Notes: generated by a model not told the origin, from the letters alone. A stretch of 64,000 nucleotides of DNA from Prorocentrum cordatum (GCA_963575745.1 CAUYUJ010014260.1:1122787-1186786), one strand, 5' to 3'; counted from the stretch's first letter, positions 51,380 to 63,244 are shown. Program-made: numbers and translations.

Positions 51380-51745
51380 CTGCGTGTCGAGGACGTCCCG
51401 CGCGAAACGCTTATTTTCTATAGTTTCTATGGAGTCGAACCGAGTTCGATCCTGGTTCGAACGTGCTTGTCGAAGAAATTCCGCACGAAACGAACCGAAT
51501 CCGAACCTGGACCGAACCTGTTCTTCAAGAACGTCCTGCACGACACGCTCACTTTTCTATTATTTCGGGCAGAGCTCGTACCTGTGTCGAACATGCTTTC
51601 CGGGGAGGTCCCGCACGAAACGCTCACTTTTGTATTGTTTCGAACCGATTTCTATTGTTTCGAACCGACTTTCGAAACTGGCTCGGACCATTTTTTGGAG
51701 GAGACTCCACGCGGTTCGCCGTTTTCGAAACGCCGCCCCGCTTTG
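51380..51745 (+). repeat. GAGGATGTC..GCGAAAC motif field 2
   Basis: Four copies (GAGGACGTCCCGCGCGAAAC at 51390; diverged copies near 51469 and 51522; GGGAGGTCCCGCACGAAACG near 51600), separated by TCGAACC-rich sequence. Confidence 0.7.
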
Positions 51746-52047
51746 CCTTATAAGAATCTAGTTGCGGTACAAACCCGAGGTTGCTCGCCCCCTGCTGGCA
51801 CAGCTCTACTCCCGTCGCATTGTACCAGGCTCCGCGCGACTAATGGGACACCTCTGGTCATCGCTGCGCCAGCGCGTCAAACATTGGGCAATCTTTTTAC
51901 CTAACAGCGATGACTGATAGGTTTCTAGCGGTCTCAAAAGAGAGCATCATGACTCCTCAAGAGGATCGGGGCGGGACCCGGGGCGGCTGCCGCCGAAGCT
52001 CAAATCGCCTGGGACATCCTCGCAAAATCGCTCTTGGCGCTGCTAGA

Positions 52048-52440
52048 ACTCCATTCCCGGCGTACATTTTGGATGCCCGGAGCCAACTGTAGGCCACTTC
52101 GTGGTCTTCGAGTTCCCAGAACTCCATTCCCGGCGTACATTTTGGATGCCCGGAGCCAACTGTAGGCCACTTCGTGGTCTTCGAGTTCCCAGAACTCCAT
52201 TCCCGGGCCACATTTTGGATGCCCGGAGCCAACTGTAGGCCACTTCGTGGTCTTCGAGTTCCCAGAACTCCATTCCCGGGCCACATTTTTGATGCCCGGA
52301 GCCAACTGTAGGCCACTTCGTGCTCTTCGACTTCCCAGAACTCCATTCCTGGGCATGATTTTGAATGCCCGGAGCAACTGTAGGCCACTTCGTGTTTTTC
52401 GAGTTCCCAGAATTCCATTCCCTGGCCGCATTTTGAATGC
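52048..52440. repeat. 73-bp tandem repeat
   Basis: Starts at 52048, 52121, 52194, 52267 and 52340: exact 73-bp period for four intervals, then a diverged copy. The unit has ACTCCATTCCCGGCGTACAT, GGAGCCAACTGTAGGCCACT and TCGTGGTCTTCGAGTTCCC. Confidence 0.95.
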
Positions 52441-53640
52441 TGAGGCAGGCTGATGCTGAGGCTGAGGCAGGCTGAGGCAGGCTGAGGCTGAGGCCGAGGC
52501 TGAAGGCAGACTGAGGCTGAGGCTGAAGCAGGCTGAGGCTGAGGCTGAGGCAGGCTGAGGCTGAGGCTGAGGCAGGCTGATGCTGAGGCAGGCTGAGGCT
52601 GAGGCTGAGGCTGATGCAGGCTGAGGCTGAGGCAGGCTGAGGCTGAGGCCGAGGCTGAAGGCAGACTGAGGCTGAGGCTGAAGCAGGCTGAGGCTGAGGC
52701 TGAGGCAGGCTGAGGCTGAGGCTGAGGCAGGCTGATGCTGAGGCAGGCTGAGGCTGAGGCTGAGGATGCAGGCTGAGGCTGAGGCAGGCTGAGGCTGAGG
52801 CCGAGGCTGAAGGCAGACTGAGGCTGAGGCTGAAGCAGGCTGAGGCTGAGGCTGAGGCAGGCTGAGGCTGAGGCTGAGGCAGGCTGATGCTGAGGCAGGC
52901 TGAGGCTGAGGCTGAGGCTGATGCAGGCTGAGGCTGAGGCAGGCTGAGGCTGAGGCCGAGGCTGAAGGCAGATTGAGGCTGAGGCTGAAGCAGGCTGAGG
53001 CTGAGGCTGAGGCAGGCTGAGGCTGAGGCTGAGGCAGGCTGATGCTGAGGCTGAGGCTGAGGCTGAGGCTGAGGCTGAGGCTGCAGGCTGAGGCTGAGGC
53101 TGAGGCAGGCTGAGGCTGAGGCCGAGGCTGAAGGCAGATTGAGGCTGAGGCTGAAGCAGGCTGAGGCTGAGGCTGAGGCAGGCTGAGGCTGAGGCTGAGG
53201 CAGGCTGAGGCTGAGGCTGAGGCTGCAGGCTGAGGCTGAGGCCGAGGCTGAAGGCGCTGAGGCTGAGCAGGCTGAGGCTGAGGCTGAGGCAGGCTGAGGC
53301 TGAGGCTGAGGCAGGCTGAGGCTGAGGCTGATGAGGCTGAGGCTGAGAGAGGCTGAGGCCGAGGCTGAAGGCAGACTGAGGCTGAGGCTGAAGCAGGCTG
53401 AGGCTGAGGCTGAGGCTGAGGCTGAGGCTGAGGCAGGCTGATGCTGAGGCAGGCTGAGGCTGAGGCTGAGGCTGAGGCAGGCTCAGGCTGAGGCAGGCTG
53501 AGGCTGAGGCCGAGGCTGCAGGCAGACTGAGGCTGATGCAGGAGCAGGCTGAGGCTGAGGCTGAGGCAGGCTGAAGCTGAGGCTGAGGCTGATGCTGAGG
53601 CAGGCTGAGGCTGAGGCTGAGGCTAATGCAGGCCACTGCG
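52440..53640. repeat. (GAGGCT)n minisatellite with higher-order period near 155 bp
   Basis: 1.2 kb of GAGGCTGAGGCAGGCTGAGG. The variant block GCCGAGGCTGAAGGCAGA recurs at about 52493, 52648, 52800, 52955, 53121, 53241, 53358 and 53509. That is 152-166 bp in most cases, 117-120 bp in two. Confidence 0.95.
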
Positions 53641-53938
53641 ACTGTCATCGCGAATGCGACTACGACTGCGAGAACAGCAGAACTCTACAACTGGATTCTC
53701 ATCTGAATCTTAAGGGGGATGCTTCCAGATATGCTCCTACACATCGCTGTTAGGTTGCTTTGCCGGAATAATTTACTGCGGCACAGTATTCGAGCGTCTT
53801 CGGCCTTGTCAGGCCACTCTGGTCGCTTCTTGGCAGCCTCCTAAGCTGTTTAAGCGGCGGGGGTGGCCTGGGAGGCTCCTGAGAGGGGACAGACATGTCG
53901 TGGGCCGGGAAATCCGGGAGGGTGTCTGGGCCCTGTTT
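53641..53938. other. No supported gene
   Basis: Short unique stretch between the minisatellite and a TCC tract. Nothing recognised. Confidence 0.4.
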
Positions 53939-53939
53939 T

Positions 53940-54172
53940 GCTCCTCCTTCTCCTCCTCCTTTTCCTTCTCCCCCTTTTCCGTTTCGTCGTCGTCCTCGTT
54001 CTTCCTCATCCTCCTCCTCCTCCTCCTCCTCCACCTTCTCCTCCTCCTCCGCCTCCTCCTCCTCCTTCTCCTCCTCCTCCTCCTCCTCGTCCTCCTCCTC
54101 CTCAACCTACTCTTCTTTCTCCTTCTCCTCCTCCTCTTCCTCCTCCTCCTCCTCCTTCGCCTTCTTTCCCCC
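53940..54172. repeat. (TCC)n tract, interrupted
   Basis: About 230 bp of TCC/TTC with CGTCGTCG and AACCTAC interruptions. Confidence 0.95.
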
Positions 54173-54700
54173 CCTATACGACATGGTGGGACCTCCGCGG
54201 GCCTCTTGGGGACCTCGCAGAGGAGAACGGCAGTTGCAACCAACACCCTCGATACCGAGTCTGCTCTGAGCGGGGCCGCGGGTCCGACCCCAGTTCCGCT
54301 GTGAACGGGTCCCCGGGCAACGCTACGCTGAATTGGAGTGTCCGGTGGGATGGCACGGGCCCTCCTCCTCCTTGTCGGTCTCGTCGTCGGACTTGCGGCG
54401 ACATTCATTTTTCTGGAAGGCTCTCCGGGAATATGATGATGGTGTGGGGTCGTATTGGAGTCCTCGTGGAGGTTGCCAGGGTACCTCAAGTGAGGCTTCA
54501 AAGCCTGAAGGACAGCCAGATTGAACCATTCGGAAGTGTTGTCATGGTGGCGCGGCTTCGAAGTAACGATAACGAAACGAGAACGGTAGGAGATGGGCAG
54601 GCCACGGCAAGGAATTGTTCAAGGAGCGGAGTGGGGGTGCGAAAGGAACTGGGATGGCCTTCGACCCATAACTGAAACGTGCCTCGGTGGGATGTCGAGG
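54173..54700. other. No supported gene
   Basis: Mixed unique sequence. Overlapping ORFs, none with features I recognise. Confidence 0.35.
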
Positions 54701-54845
54701 CAGGCCTCGCGGGGGCCTCTTGGGGCCGTTGCTTGGCCTCTTTGGGTCCGTATTGAAACCTCCTGGGGCGTCGTGGGGGCCTCTTGGGGTTCTTTTGGAA
54801 CCTCGAAGCAGCCTCTGGGCCTTCTGGGTGCCTCCTGGGAGAATG
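54700..54845 (-). repeat. CAAGA-family fragment, minus orientation
   Basis: GGGGGCCTCTTGGGGCCGTT-type units. Confidence 0.75.
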
Positions 54846-55802
54846 GATGTTTTCTTTGAAGCAAAGCAAGGACGAAGAGGAGACCGCTCGGCCGAACCTT
54901 GGCGCACAGAGGACTGAACGTTCCAGGGAACAGCTCGGTCTACGCTCGCCCCGCCGCTCAACTTGATATGTGGAACAACAATCATTGCTGCGACCAGCTC
55001 GACATGGCTCAGCAAAAAACAGCAACAACCCCGACGGTCGCAAACGGCAGCAACACATGCATATTCGCCCACGTCGCAGCAAACACTGCGTATCACTGAG
55101 TGTTCAAGTCGTCACGTACAGCTTGGTCGTCGAAGTAATCAGTGCTGTAGCGTAGACCTTCTCTCAAAGACTTCGGAACTCCACTCCGGCCTCGGGCATG
55201 CAGCCGTTCACGCCAAGTCCAGATACAACATGTGGAAATGTCCCGAACGGTATATCGGGCCTGGGAAGGACATATCATCTAGAAGAAATATAAAACGACT
55301 CGGCATTCGCGGCGTTGAAAAACTCTCCCTGGGTCCCGCACTCGCCCGCACCATCATCCTCTCCCCCATCTTTCTTTCCATTCTAAACGTCAGGAGAGGT
55401 GTTGTCCAGACTTCCAAAAAGTGGCACGTGCTGCCACACTCGCGGGCGGAGCACGCGTTGATAAAAACAGCTGGCCCGCATGTCAGCTTGAAAAGCGCGG
55501 GTAACAAAAAATACAAAATGTACCAAACTCGCTCTACGAACGCACGCCATTACGGGTGCATCGACCTCGCTGCGCAAAACGCCCCGATCCCGGAAGCATG
55601 CCCTCTGCGGGGATGGGATGCGCGAGACACAGCAGCCAAAACGAAGCCGAGGAAGAAGGAGGGAGACGAGGAGGGGAGGCCCGGGGCGTGGAGAGGGGAG
55701 GCGGGGGAGACGAGGAGGGGAACCGAAACCGTCGGGAGGCCCAGGGCCTGGCGAGGGGAGGCGGGGGCACCGACGGAAGGCCGCCCCGAGCGGCGGGCAC
55801 CC
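54846..55802. other. No supported gene
   Basis: Apparently unique. I find no domain and no RNA gene. A plus-strand frame of over 400 codons runs through here into the antisense of the next gene; I judge it spurious. Confidence 0.35.
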
Positions 55803-56312
55803 TCACAGCGAGACCTTCGTCGACGCGGTGCCGACGCCGGGGCCCGACCCCTTCGGAGCGCCGCCCCCCGCGGGCCCGCTCTGGCGGCCCGCCTTGCCGA
55901 CCAGGCGGTCCTGCTGCGCCCCTGGCAGGCCCTCGGCGCAGGGCCGAGCGGACTCGGCGCCGCCGCCGTCGCGCCTCCGGCGCGTCAGGCAGCTCGGGGG
56001 AGGCGCGCCGCGCGGCGAGGAGGCCGAGGCTCCCGCCTCCTGCGAGGGGTTGGAGGCCGTGCACGGGTCGTTTATCTGCCTGCGCTGCTGGCGGCGGCGC
56101 TGTGCCCTTGTCCTCCGACGGAAGGCGCCCTCTCCCGCCGCTGCGCTGCTGGCGCCGCCCTCCGAGGCCATGTCCGTGTGCTCGCTGGAGGCGGTGGAGG
56201 TGGCGGGGTCGGAGCTGGGCCTCCGTGGCAGGACGACGGGATCCAGCCACGGCGACCTGCAGTCCAGGAAGGTGTTCTTGGTGACCAGGACTGAGTAGAC
56301 GGGCACGGCCAT
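55803..56312 (-). CDS. Short protein with KNTF-type N-terminus
   Basis: 169 codons from ATG at 56312. The ATG is 3 nt after CTCTCTGTGCAG, a good acceptor for either cis- or spliced-leader trans-splicing. It begins MAVPVYSVLVTKNTFLDCRS. A VxNTF segment followed by a Ser/Pro/Arg-rich linker is an N-terminal pattern I associate with many dinoflagellate proteins, often nucleic-acid-binding ones. Residues of about 77-95 are Arg/Gln-rich (RRRTRAQRRRQQRRQ). The C-terminal part is Ala/Gly/Pro-rich and ends ASTKVSL. The frame may instead be exon 1 with a donor near AAG|GTCTCG at the 3' end. No catalytic domain is present, and the function is unknown. Confidence 0.45.
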   Translation of the reverse strand: MAVPVYSVLVTKNTFLDCRSPWLDPVVLPRRPSSDPATSTASSEHTDMASEGGASSAAAGEGAFRRRTRAQRRRQQRRQINDPCTASNPSQEAGASASSPRGAPPPSCLTRRRRDGGGAESARPCAEGLPGAQQDRLVGKAGRQSGPAGGGAPKGSGPGVGTASTKVSL

Positions 56313-56394
56313 GGTCTGCACAGAGAGGCTGGAGTCGGGTCGCACCCCAGGCGAATCAGGCTGCGAACCTCGGCTTGACTTCCGAAGTGAGCCC

Positions 56395-57085
56395 AAGTTG
56401 CCAGGCTACGCAGGAGCCTCCTGGGAGAATCTTGGGGCGAAGAACTCGACATTCTGGTTCATGCTCCCCCTCTTGAGCCCATCTTGGGGCCGTCGTTAGG
56501 GCCTCTTGGGCCGTTTTGGGCGCCCCTGGGGCCGTTGTGAAGTCCTGCTTGGCCGTCCAGGGGCCCTCCTGGAGGCCTCTGGGTCCGTCCCGAGTCGGTG
56601 TTGGAGGCCTCATGGGCAGTCTTGGAGCATCGGAACTCGGTAAGTGGAGGACCCCAACCCAAGAAGGAAATCTCAGATTTCTGCATCTCGAGGCACTCGT
56701 CTGGGACCTCTGGCGCCCACTGAAGCCGGCCCGGGCCGTCCTGGCGCCTTCTTGTGGCCTCCTGGGAGCCTCTTAGGGCGAAGGGCCAGAAATTTCGGTT
56801 CATGCTCCCCATCTTGAACCCATCTTGGGGCCGTTGTTAGGGCCTCTTGGGCTATCTTGGGCGCCCCTGGGGCCGTTGTGAAGCCCTGCTTGGCCGTCCT
56901 GGAGCCCTCCTCGGGTCCGCTTGGCCCGCCCAGAGGCGGTATTGGATGCCCGTTGGTCGTCGTGGATTGTCTGGATCACGAAAAGTAGAGGGCCCCGAAA
57001 ACATTGAAACAGCCTAGGCGAATCACAGATTGTTGACTCTCGGGGCACTCGTCTGGTGCCTTGAGCGCGCACTGCAGCCTGCCCG
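56395..57085 (-). repeat. About 345-bp tandem duplication carrying CAAGA-family units
   Basis: GGTTCATGCTCCCC, CATCTTGGGGCCGTnGTTAG, GGGGCCGTTGTGAAG, CCTGCTTGGCCGTCC and GGCACTCGTCTGG recur in order in both halves (about 56395-56740 and 56741-57085). It sits just upstream of the minus-strand gene at 55803-56312. Confidence 0.85.
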
Positions 57086-57249
57086 TGGCCGTCCTGGCGC
57101 AGCCTGGAAACCTTCGGAGGCCGTTCAGAAGGCATCTTCGGCGCTCTCGGGGTGTGATAGACCCTGTCTGGTAGACTGTCGTACCAATGTGCGGGCCATC
57201 TGTGCGCCCACGATGCCAAGTCGGGAGCCACAAGAGCGCCCCTGTACCC

Positions 57250-58080
57250 GTGGCCATGTATAAATGTATATGTATGTTTGTCTGTCGTTATGTCTATCTA
57301 TCTGTCTTTCTGTCAGTCTGTCTGCATGTATGTATGTATGGATGCATGTGCATGCGTATATGTGTGTATGTATGCATGTATGTATGCGTGTATGCATGCA
57401 AGCATGCATGTGTGTATGTATGACTGCGTGCATGTATGTGTGCGCGCATGCATCTCTCTATATATATATATATGTATATGTACGACTGCGCGCATACATT
57501 CACCAATGTTTGATTGCGTTCATGCATATACGAATGTATGGATGCGAGTGTATGTATGTATGTAGGTATGCTTTATGCTTGTGTAGTTATGAATATGTGT
57601 CCGCTCATGGGTGCATGCATCTATGTACGCATGTATGCGTATGTATGGTTGTGCGTATAGGTATGCATGCATGTTAGGATGTATGCATGTATGTAAGTGT
57701 GTGAGCGCAAGTGTGTCTGTTTGAACGCGTGTATGTATGAATGTGTGTATGTATGTCTGCTTGTATGTATTTGTGTATGTCTGAATGTACGTATGTATGT
57801 AGGTATGTGTGGTTGTTTGCATGCGTGCTGTATGTATGAATGTGTATGTAGCGATGTGTGTATGTATGCGTATGCAGGTTTATCTTATGTATGTGTCTGC
57901 ACGTGCATGTATATATGTCTGGGCGCATGTATACGTAGGTGTATGTGTGTATGTATGCTTGTGTGTATGTATGTGTATGTGTAGGTATGTGTGTATGTGT
58001 ACATGTATTTATGCGTGTGTACGAACGTATGTGTGTATGCATGTCTGTATGTGTGTATGCATGTATATAATTAATTACAC
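57250..58080. repeat. (GTAT)n low-complexity block
   Basis: About 830 bp of TGTATGTATGCATGTGTGTA-type sequence with a TA run at 57455-57475. Confidence 0.95.
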
Positions 58081-58224
58081 GTGGCTGTAATGAAAACGGA
58101 AAGTTTGCAGAGTAGAATAGACATACACATCCATCTACACACTCGGGGATTTTGGATCTGGGGTGCTGTCTCAAGTAAAGAAAATGCGCCACTAAACGGC
58201 CAAGTGGGCGGACGACGACCCAAG

Positions 58225-58330
58225 CGAACCCCGAACCGGCGTAAGAGGACCCCAAGACGGCCCAAGGGGGCACCAAGGGACCCCACATGTTCCCCACAGG
58301 AGGCCAAGACAGCCTCAAGGCGACCCAAAC
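58225..58330 (+). repeat. Short CAAGA-family array
   Basis: CCCCAAGACGGCCCAAGGGG units between two microsatellite blocks. Confidence 0.7.
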
Positions 58331-58334
58331 GAGT

Positions 58335-58417
58335 TGCATCATCATCATCATCGCCAGCAGAAGCAGCATAATCAACATCATCATCAGCATCATAATCATT
58401 ATCAACATCGTAATAAC

Positions 58418-58452
<35 letters not shown>

Positions 58453-58827
58453 AGATCAACACCACCATCATCATCATCATTATCATAACCGTCATCGTCA
58501 TGACAACATAATCGACGTCATCATCATCATCATCACAATGATCAGCAGCACCAACCTGAACATCATCACCATCACCACCATCAGCATCGTAATTATCGTC
58601 AACACCATCAACAGCAACATCATCATCAGCATCAGCAGCATTAAGAGCATCATCTGCATCAGCATCAGCATCACCTTCATAATCATCATCAACATCCTCA
58701 GCATCAGAAACATCAATCTTAACATCATCATAAATCACCATCTTCATTACCACAACCACCACCATAACTATCATCACACCGGTCACCATCATCATCGTCA
58801 TCATCAGCACCATCATCCTCATAATCC

Positions 58828-58891
<64 letters not shown>

Positions 58892-58925
58892 GTCATCATC
58901 ATCATCATCATCATCAGCATCACAA
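58335..58925. repeat. (CAT)n tract with CAA and CAG interruptions
   Basis: About 590 bp of CAT triplets; pure (CAT)n at 58828-58910. Confidence 0.95.
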
Positions 58926-59059
58926 CGCTCCCAAACCTGGGAGAACGAGGAATAACACCTGACGGCCGCCCGTGCCCCCTCGAAGAGTTGCAACCCAGAG
59001 TCCTGGGCTGCCACGGTGGCGGGATTTGCCGCAGGCAGCTGGATCCGCCGCCCTTTGTC

Positions 59060-61055
59060 GCTTCAGCAAAGGGGTGCCCGGCGTGCTAAACCCTATCGGT
59101 TTTGGTTTTGGTTCTTTTTCCAGAGGAACTCTCCCAGTGGGCTCCGGCGCGTCCCGCCGGGGCCGCGGAAGGCCCGGAAACGAGCTCAACGACCGCAAAA
59201 AATCCTCCAAGATGGCTCGAGATGGCCTCCCAGACGGCCAAGATGGCCTCCAAGACGGCTCAGATGTCCCCAAGATGCCGCCAAGACGGCCCAAAATGCA
59301 CCCAAGACGGCCGTAGATGGTGTCAAGATGGCCCGCGACTGCCCAAGAGTCCCCCCAGAGGCCCCGAAGACGGCCCAAGAGGCCTCCAAGAGCTCCTCCA
59401 GGAAGGCTCGCCGAGGCCAGAATCATTGATTTGCCTTAGGTTTTTTCCAGAGATTTTCGTATTTACGCCTTTTCTGCCTTCCGACGGCCCCAGGTGGCCC
59501 AAGAAGTCCCCAAGATAGTCCCAAGATCGCCCAAGAGGCCTCCAAGATGACCCCGTGACGGCCCAAGAGGCGCCCAAGACGGCCCCAAGACGGCCCAAGA
59601 GGCCTCCAAGACGCCGAAGATGGTCTCCAAGATGGCCTCCAAGACGGCTCAGATGGCCCCAAAATGCCGCCAAGACGCCGAAGATGCACCCAAGACGGCC
59701 TAAGATGGCGTCAAGATGGCCGAAGACGGCCCAAGAGGCCCTCCAGAGGCCCCCAAGACGGCCCAAGAGGCCTCCAAGAGCTCCTCCAGGAGGGCCCGAA
59801 GAGGCCAAAATCCGCCGCCCCCTGTTGATTCATCACAGGGGTGCCTGGCGTGTTGAACCCTCTCGGTTTTGGTATTGGTTCTTTTTCCAAAAGAACTCAT
59901 CAGTGGGCTCCGGCCCGTCCCGCAGGCCACCCGGAAACTGCATCAGTCAATGCCCGAAACGGCAGTTTCGCTCGGGACATCCTCAACAAATCGCGAAGAT
60001 GGCCCAAGATGGCCTGCAAGATGCCTCCAAGACAGCCAAGATGGCCTCCAAGACGGCTAAGATGGCCCCAAGATGCGTCCAAGACGGCCCAAGATGGCCT
60101 CAATATGGTCTAAGACTGCCCAAAAGGCCCGCAAGAGGCCTCCAAGACGGCCCAAGAGGCCTCCAAGAGGTCCTCCAGGAAGGCCCGACGAGGCCCAAAT
60201 CCTTGTCCCTTAGGTTTTTGAAGGATTTTGGCATTTGCGCCTTTTCGGCTTTCCCACGGCCTGTGACGGCCCCAGAGGCCCCCAAGGTCGCCCAAGGATC
60301 GCCCAAGAGGCCCCCAAGACGGCCCCATGACGGCCCAAGAGGCCCCCGAGACGGCCCCAAGAGGGCGCCAAGGCGGCCCAAGAGGCCTCGAAGACGCCCA
60401 AGATGGCCTCTAAGACGGCCCTGGAGCACCCGAAGAGGGCCCCAAGTCGGCCCAGAAAGGCCCCCGAAACAGCTTCCGACGGCGACAGACGGGCCAGGAG
60501 CTCACCAAGATGGCCGAAAGTGGCTCGCAGCTTGCCCAAGACGGCCCAAGAGGCCTCCAAGAGGGCCTCCAGGAAGGCCAGAAAAGGTCAAAAAGAGTGA
60601 TGTTCCTAAGGTTGTTGAAGCATTTTGACATTTGCTTCGTTTCGGCCTTCCGACGGCCCGATACGGCCCAAGAGCTCTCAAAGATCGCCCAAGGATCGCC
60701 CAAGAGGCCTCCAAGATGGCCCCAGAACGGCCCAAGAGGCCCCCAAGACGGCCAAGACGGCCCCAAGAGGCCCCCAAGACGGCCCAAGAGGCCTCCAAGA
60801 CGCTCAAGATGGCCTCCAAGACGGCCCACGAGCTTTCCAAGACGTCCTCCAAGAAGGCCCGAAAGGGTCAAAATGGCCTCCAGGCGGCCAAGATGACCTT
60901 CTAGATGCCCACGTGTTCCCCGAAGGCTTTCCAAACCGATTCGGGGAACACATGGTCCGATAGCTGTGCAGGTCTGGCCTCAACGTTCGGCCACATAGGC
61001 GCTTCCACAAAGGCAGGGGGCGGCGGTGATTCGGCGTAGGCGTCTTCGATCAAAC
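59060..61055 (+). repeat. Composite CAAGA repeat: four array blocks with modules M1, M2 and M3
   Basis: Module M1 (GGTTTTGGTTCTTTTTCC) at 59072-59172 and 59840-59935. AT-rich spacers M2 at about 59425-59490, 60200-60255 and 60590-60650, each ending in TTTCCnACGGCC or TTCCGACGGCCC and the first two opening with TTAGGTTTTT. Module M3 at 60915-61050. CAAGAYGGCCC arrays lie between. The order parallels 46490-47665. Confidence 0.85.
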
Positions 61056-62743
61056 TGTTATCCTCGAGACTGTCGCACGGACGTGATGGGATCCAATTCG
61101 GTCCACTGGTGTTTACAACAAGAGATCAACGTTTGGCCTGAACATGTACATATTACCGCTGACACCAGGATCAGGAGTCATCGTCCCTCCGTGGAGGTGG
61201 GCCCGATCTTGGTGATGGTGTCAACTTGTACACCCGCACTGTTCGCACAGGATCTGGCGGCACTCGTGATCGCATTACTGTTGAACCGCGCGCAGGCGCC
61301 TGTAGTTAGCAGCCTATCGGTGCGCGTGCGCGCGTCACGAGGGGTTTGCCCAACGGATCGCCCTCTGCGGCCCATGCAACATGTAGGCGCCAGTCTCAAT
61401 CGTACGCGCGTAATCTGCAACTGCGACGGCCCGTCGCTTAACGTGCCCTGGGCACTGAACGAGGCATGTATTACGAGAGGGCATAAGGAGCATGTATCAT
61501 CATTCCACTCGGCTTCTACGAACGACGTTCGACAATGCTGAAATAATCAAGGCTGGAACTCCAGCAAATGTAACTCGGCACCTTCGCCCCCCCCCTCACA
61601 CACACACACCATACACACAAGTTTCGTTTCCGACGGCTTGTGCGACACCTCTTTTGGGTCCCTCTTTGGCCTCAAGACGGCCCTCAAGAGCTTGATATTG
61701 CCCCAACACACATCTAAACATGCCTCGAGATTGGCCGTAGAGGCACCACATGTTGTTCGAAAGAAGTGTCCTGACGGATCAGTTTCTGGCCGCTCGTGGG
61801 ACGTTTGGTGAATGTTTGCTGATTCGGCGTTTCGACATTGGGCGGAAGGGGGGGGGAGAGGGGTCTGGCTTCGGACCTCTGCGTAGTGCGACTGTTTGCA
61901 GCAGTTCGTCTTTTATGGTGGAGACCCCACCTGCTAGAAACAGGCACCAAAAACAGACAAGATCTACTGAAAGGGGGGGGGGGTGGCGAAGGCCCACGCC
62001 GATTGGCAAAACAATGAATACGAAAACTACCACTTGTTCTTGGCCCCAACTGGCTGCCTGAGGTGGTCCTGAAGTGTTCCAAGATGCAACCGTAAATATT
62101 TGGGATGGTCCCCAAATGAGGCCAGACGATTCCCCAAACGACCTAAGATGGACCGCAAGGGCCAACACTAGACATCGGAGCACGTATCCTGATGGGCAAG
62201 ATCAGTCAGCATGGAATCGAGAAATCGGGTCGAATTGCAACGTGCGTCGGATCAGGCCGAATCGGCACGTAAACAACATCGAGTTGAATCGGCTGCGCCA
62301 GGATGCACAATAACGCTACGCAAACATCGAACCATAACGGATCGCTGGAAAACCATCATCGGCTCGGATCAGGCAGGGCGGAATCGATATCGAATCCGAT
62401 CGATCGGATTGGCACCGACCATGATGGGGCCGGTTAGTAGTGTGTCTGGGGCGCATATTTTTAGCCCCAACTTTTGGCCAACACGGGAGACCTCCTGTGC
62501 AGATCGCCGGTCTCCGAACTTACCCCCTCGACATCCGACGCTTGGAGATCTCATCCTGTGGCAAGGCCACGTGCTTATCGTGCAGCAGGTGGGTCCCGAA
62601 GGGTGGCGTCAGGTCGCATTATCGTTGTAAGGACATAAGTGCGTCACAATCTGATCGCGCTGTTTACGCGAGTGGTGATTGCTCGGCGGCGCTCCCCATT
62701 GGAACCTGGGGGCACGATGTGGTCTTCCTGAGATCAGTTTGAG
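61056..62743. other. Mostly unique sequence, no supported gene
   Basis: One plus frame at 61026-61541 (171 codons) overlaps an equally open minus frame. Short (GAATCGG)-type repeats occur near 62215-62300 and 62360-62410. A plus-strand stretch ending TLGDLILWQGHVLIVQQV near 62600 looks protein-like but is too short to assign. Confidence 0.35.
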
Positions 62744-63244
62744 ATGACAACGATCTGCCCAGGGAGGGACATGGACAAGTTGTTATACCAGTGGCTCCTA
62801 GAGCATCATAAGCTCGATCAGTTGAACCAAGCGTGGGAACACGTTGACAAGTTAGCAGCAACGGTTCTACACATTATTTTACATGTTTGTGGATATGTTC
62901 TGCACCTTCAACGCCCTGCCCGCCTCACGGTCTCGAGATTAGCGTTCGCGATCTTTTCAATGGGCCACGCCTCGGCAACGTGGACGACGCCAACCGTGCG
63001 AGAACGTCAGCAAGACAGGGGGGGTGGGAGGGATGGGAGGGGGCCAGCGAGGATGGGGATCGGGGAGGTTCGGATTGCGGCAAAACCTCGCGAAGGAGGA
63101 CGAAGAGAAAGGACGAGGAGAAGGAGGAAGGACGAGGACAAGGAGAAAGGACGAGGAGAAGAAGGACGAGGAGAAAGGGAAGGGAGCCAGAGGAGGACGA
63201 GGAGAAAGGATCGGGACGATGGCGCGGCGGATAAGACAAGATGA
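62744..63244 (+). CDS. Hypothetical ORF, 166 codons, charged C-terminus
   Basis: Starts MTTICPGRDMDKLLYQWLLE, then HHKLDQLNQAWEHVDKLAAT and VLHIILHVCGYVLHLQ, plausibly helical. From about residue 90 it becomes an Arg/Lys/Glu-rich tail encoded by a GGACGAGGAGAAA minisatellite. I do not recognise a family. The first 85 residues are unlike repeat-derived noise, but no splice site, leader relic or homology supports it. Confidence 0.25.
   Translation: MTTICPGRDMDKLLYQWLLEHHKLDQLNQAWEHVDKLAATVLHIILHVCGYVLHLQRPARLTVSRLAFAIFSMGHASATWTTPTVRERQQDRGGGRDGRGPARMGIGEVRIAAKPREGGRRERTRRRRKDEDKEKGRGEEGRGEREGSQRRTRRKDRDDGAADKTR
63095..63225. repeat. GGACGAGGAGAAA minisatellite
   Basis: About eight degenerate units of 12-15 bp (GGACGAGGAGAAAGGACGAG). 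Confidence 0.8.

Noticed and set aside
52048-52440. CRISPR array
   Set aside because: The 73-bp units are contiguous, with no unique spacers, in a eukaryotic context.
51957-53648. Minus-strand ORF of 563 codons
   Set aside because: Encoded by the 73-bp and GAGGCT tandem repeats (LSLPQPQPASAS), with no unique segment.
54963-56294. Plus-strand ORF of 443 codons
   Set aside because: Its second half is antisense to the KNTF-type gene, which has a better start context and composition.
57674-59014. Minus-strand ORF of 446 codons with poly-Asp and Met-rich blocks
   Set aside because: Translation of (CAT)n and (GTAT)n microsatellites.
59555-60628. Plus-strand ORF of 357 codons, Pro/Arg-rich
   Set aside because: Translation of CAAGACGGCCC arrays; similar open frames exist in every array and in both directions.
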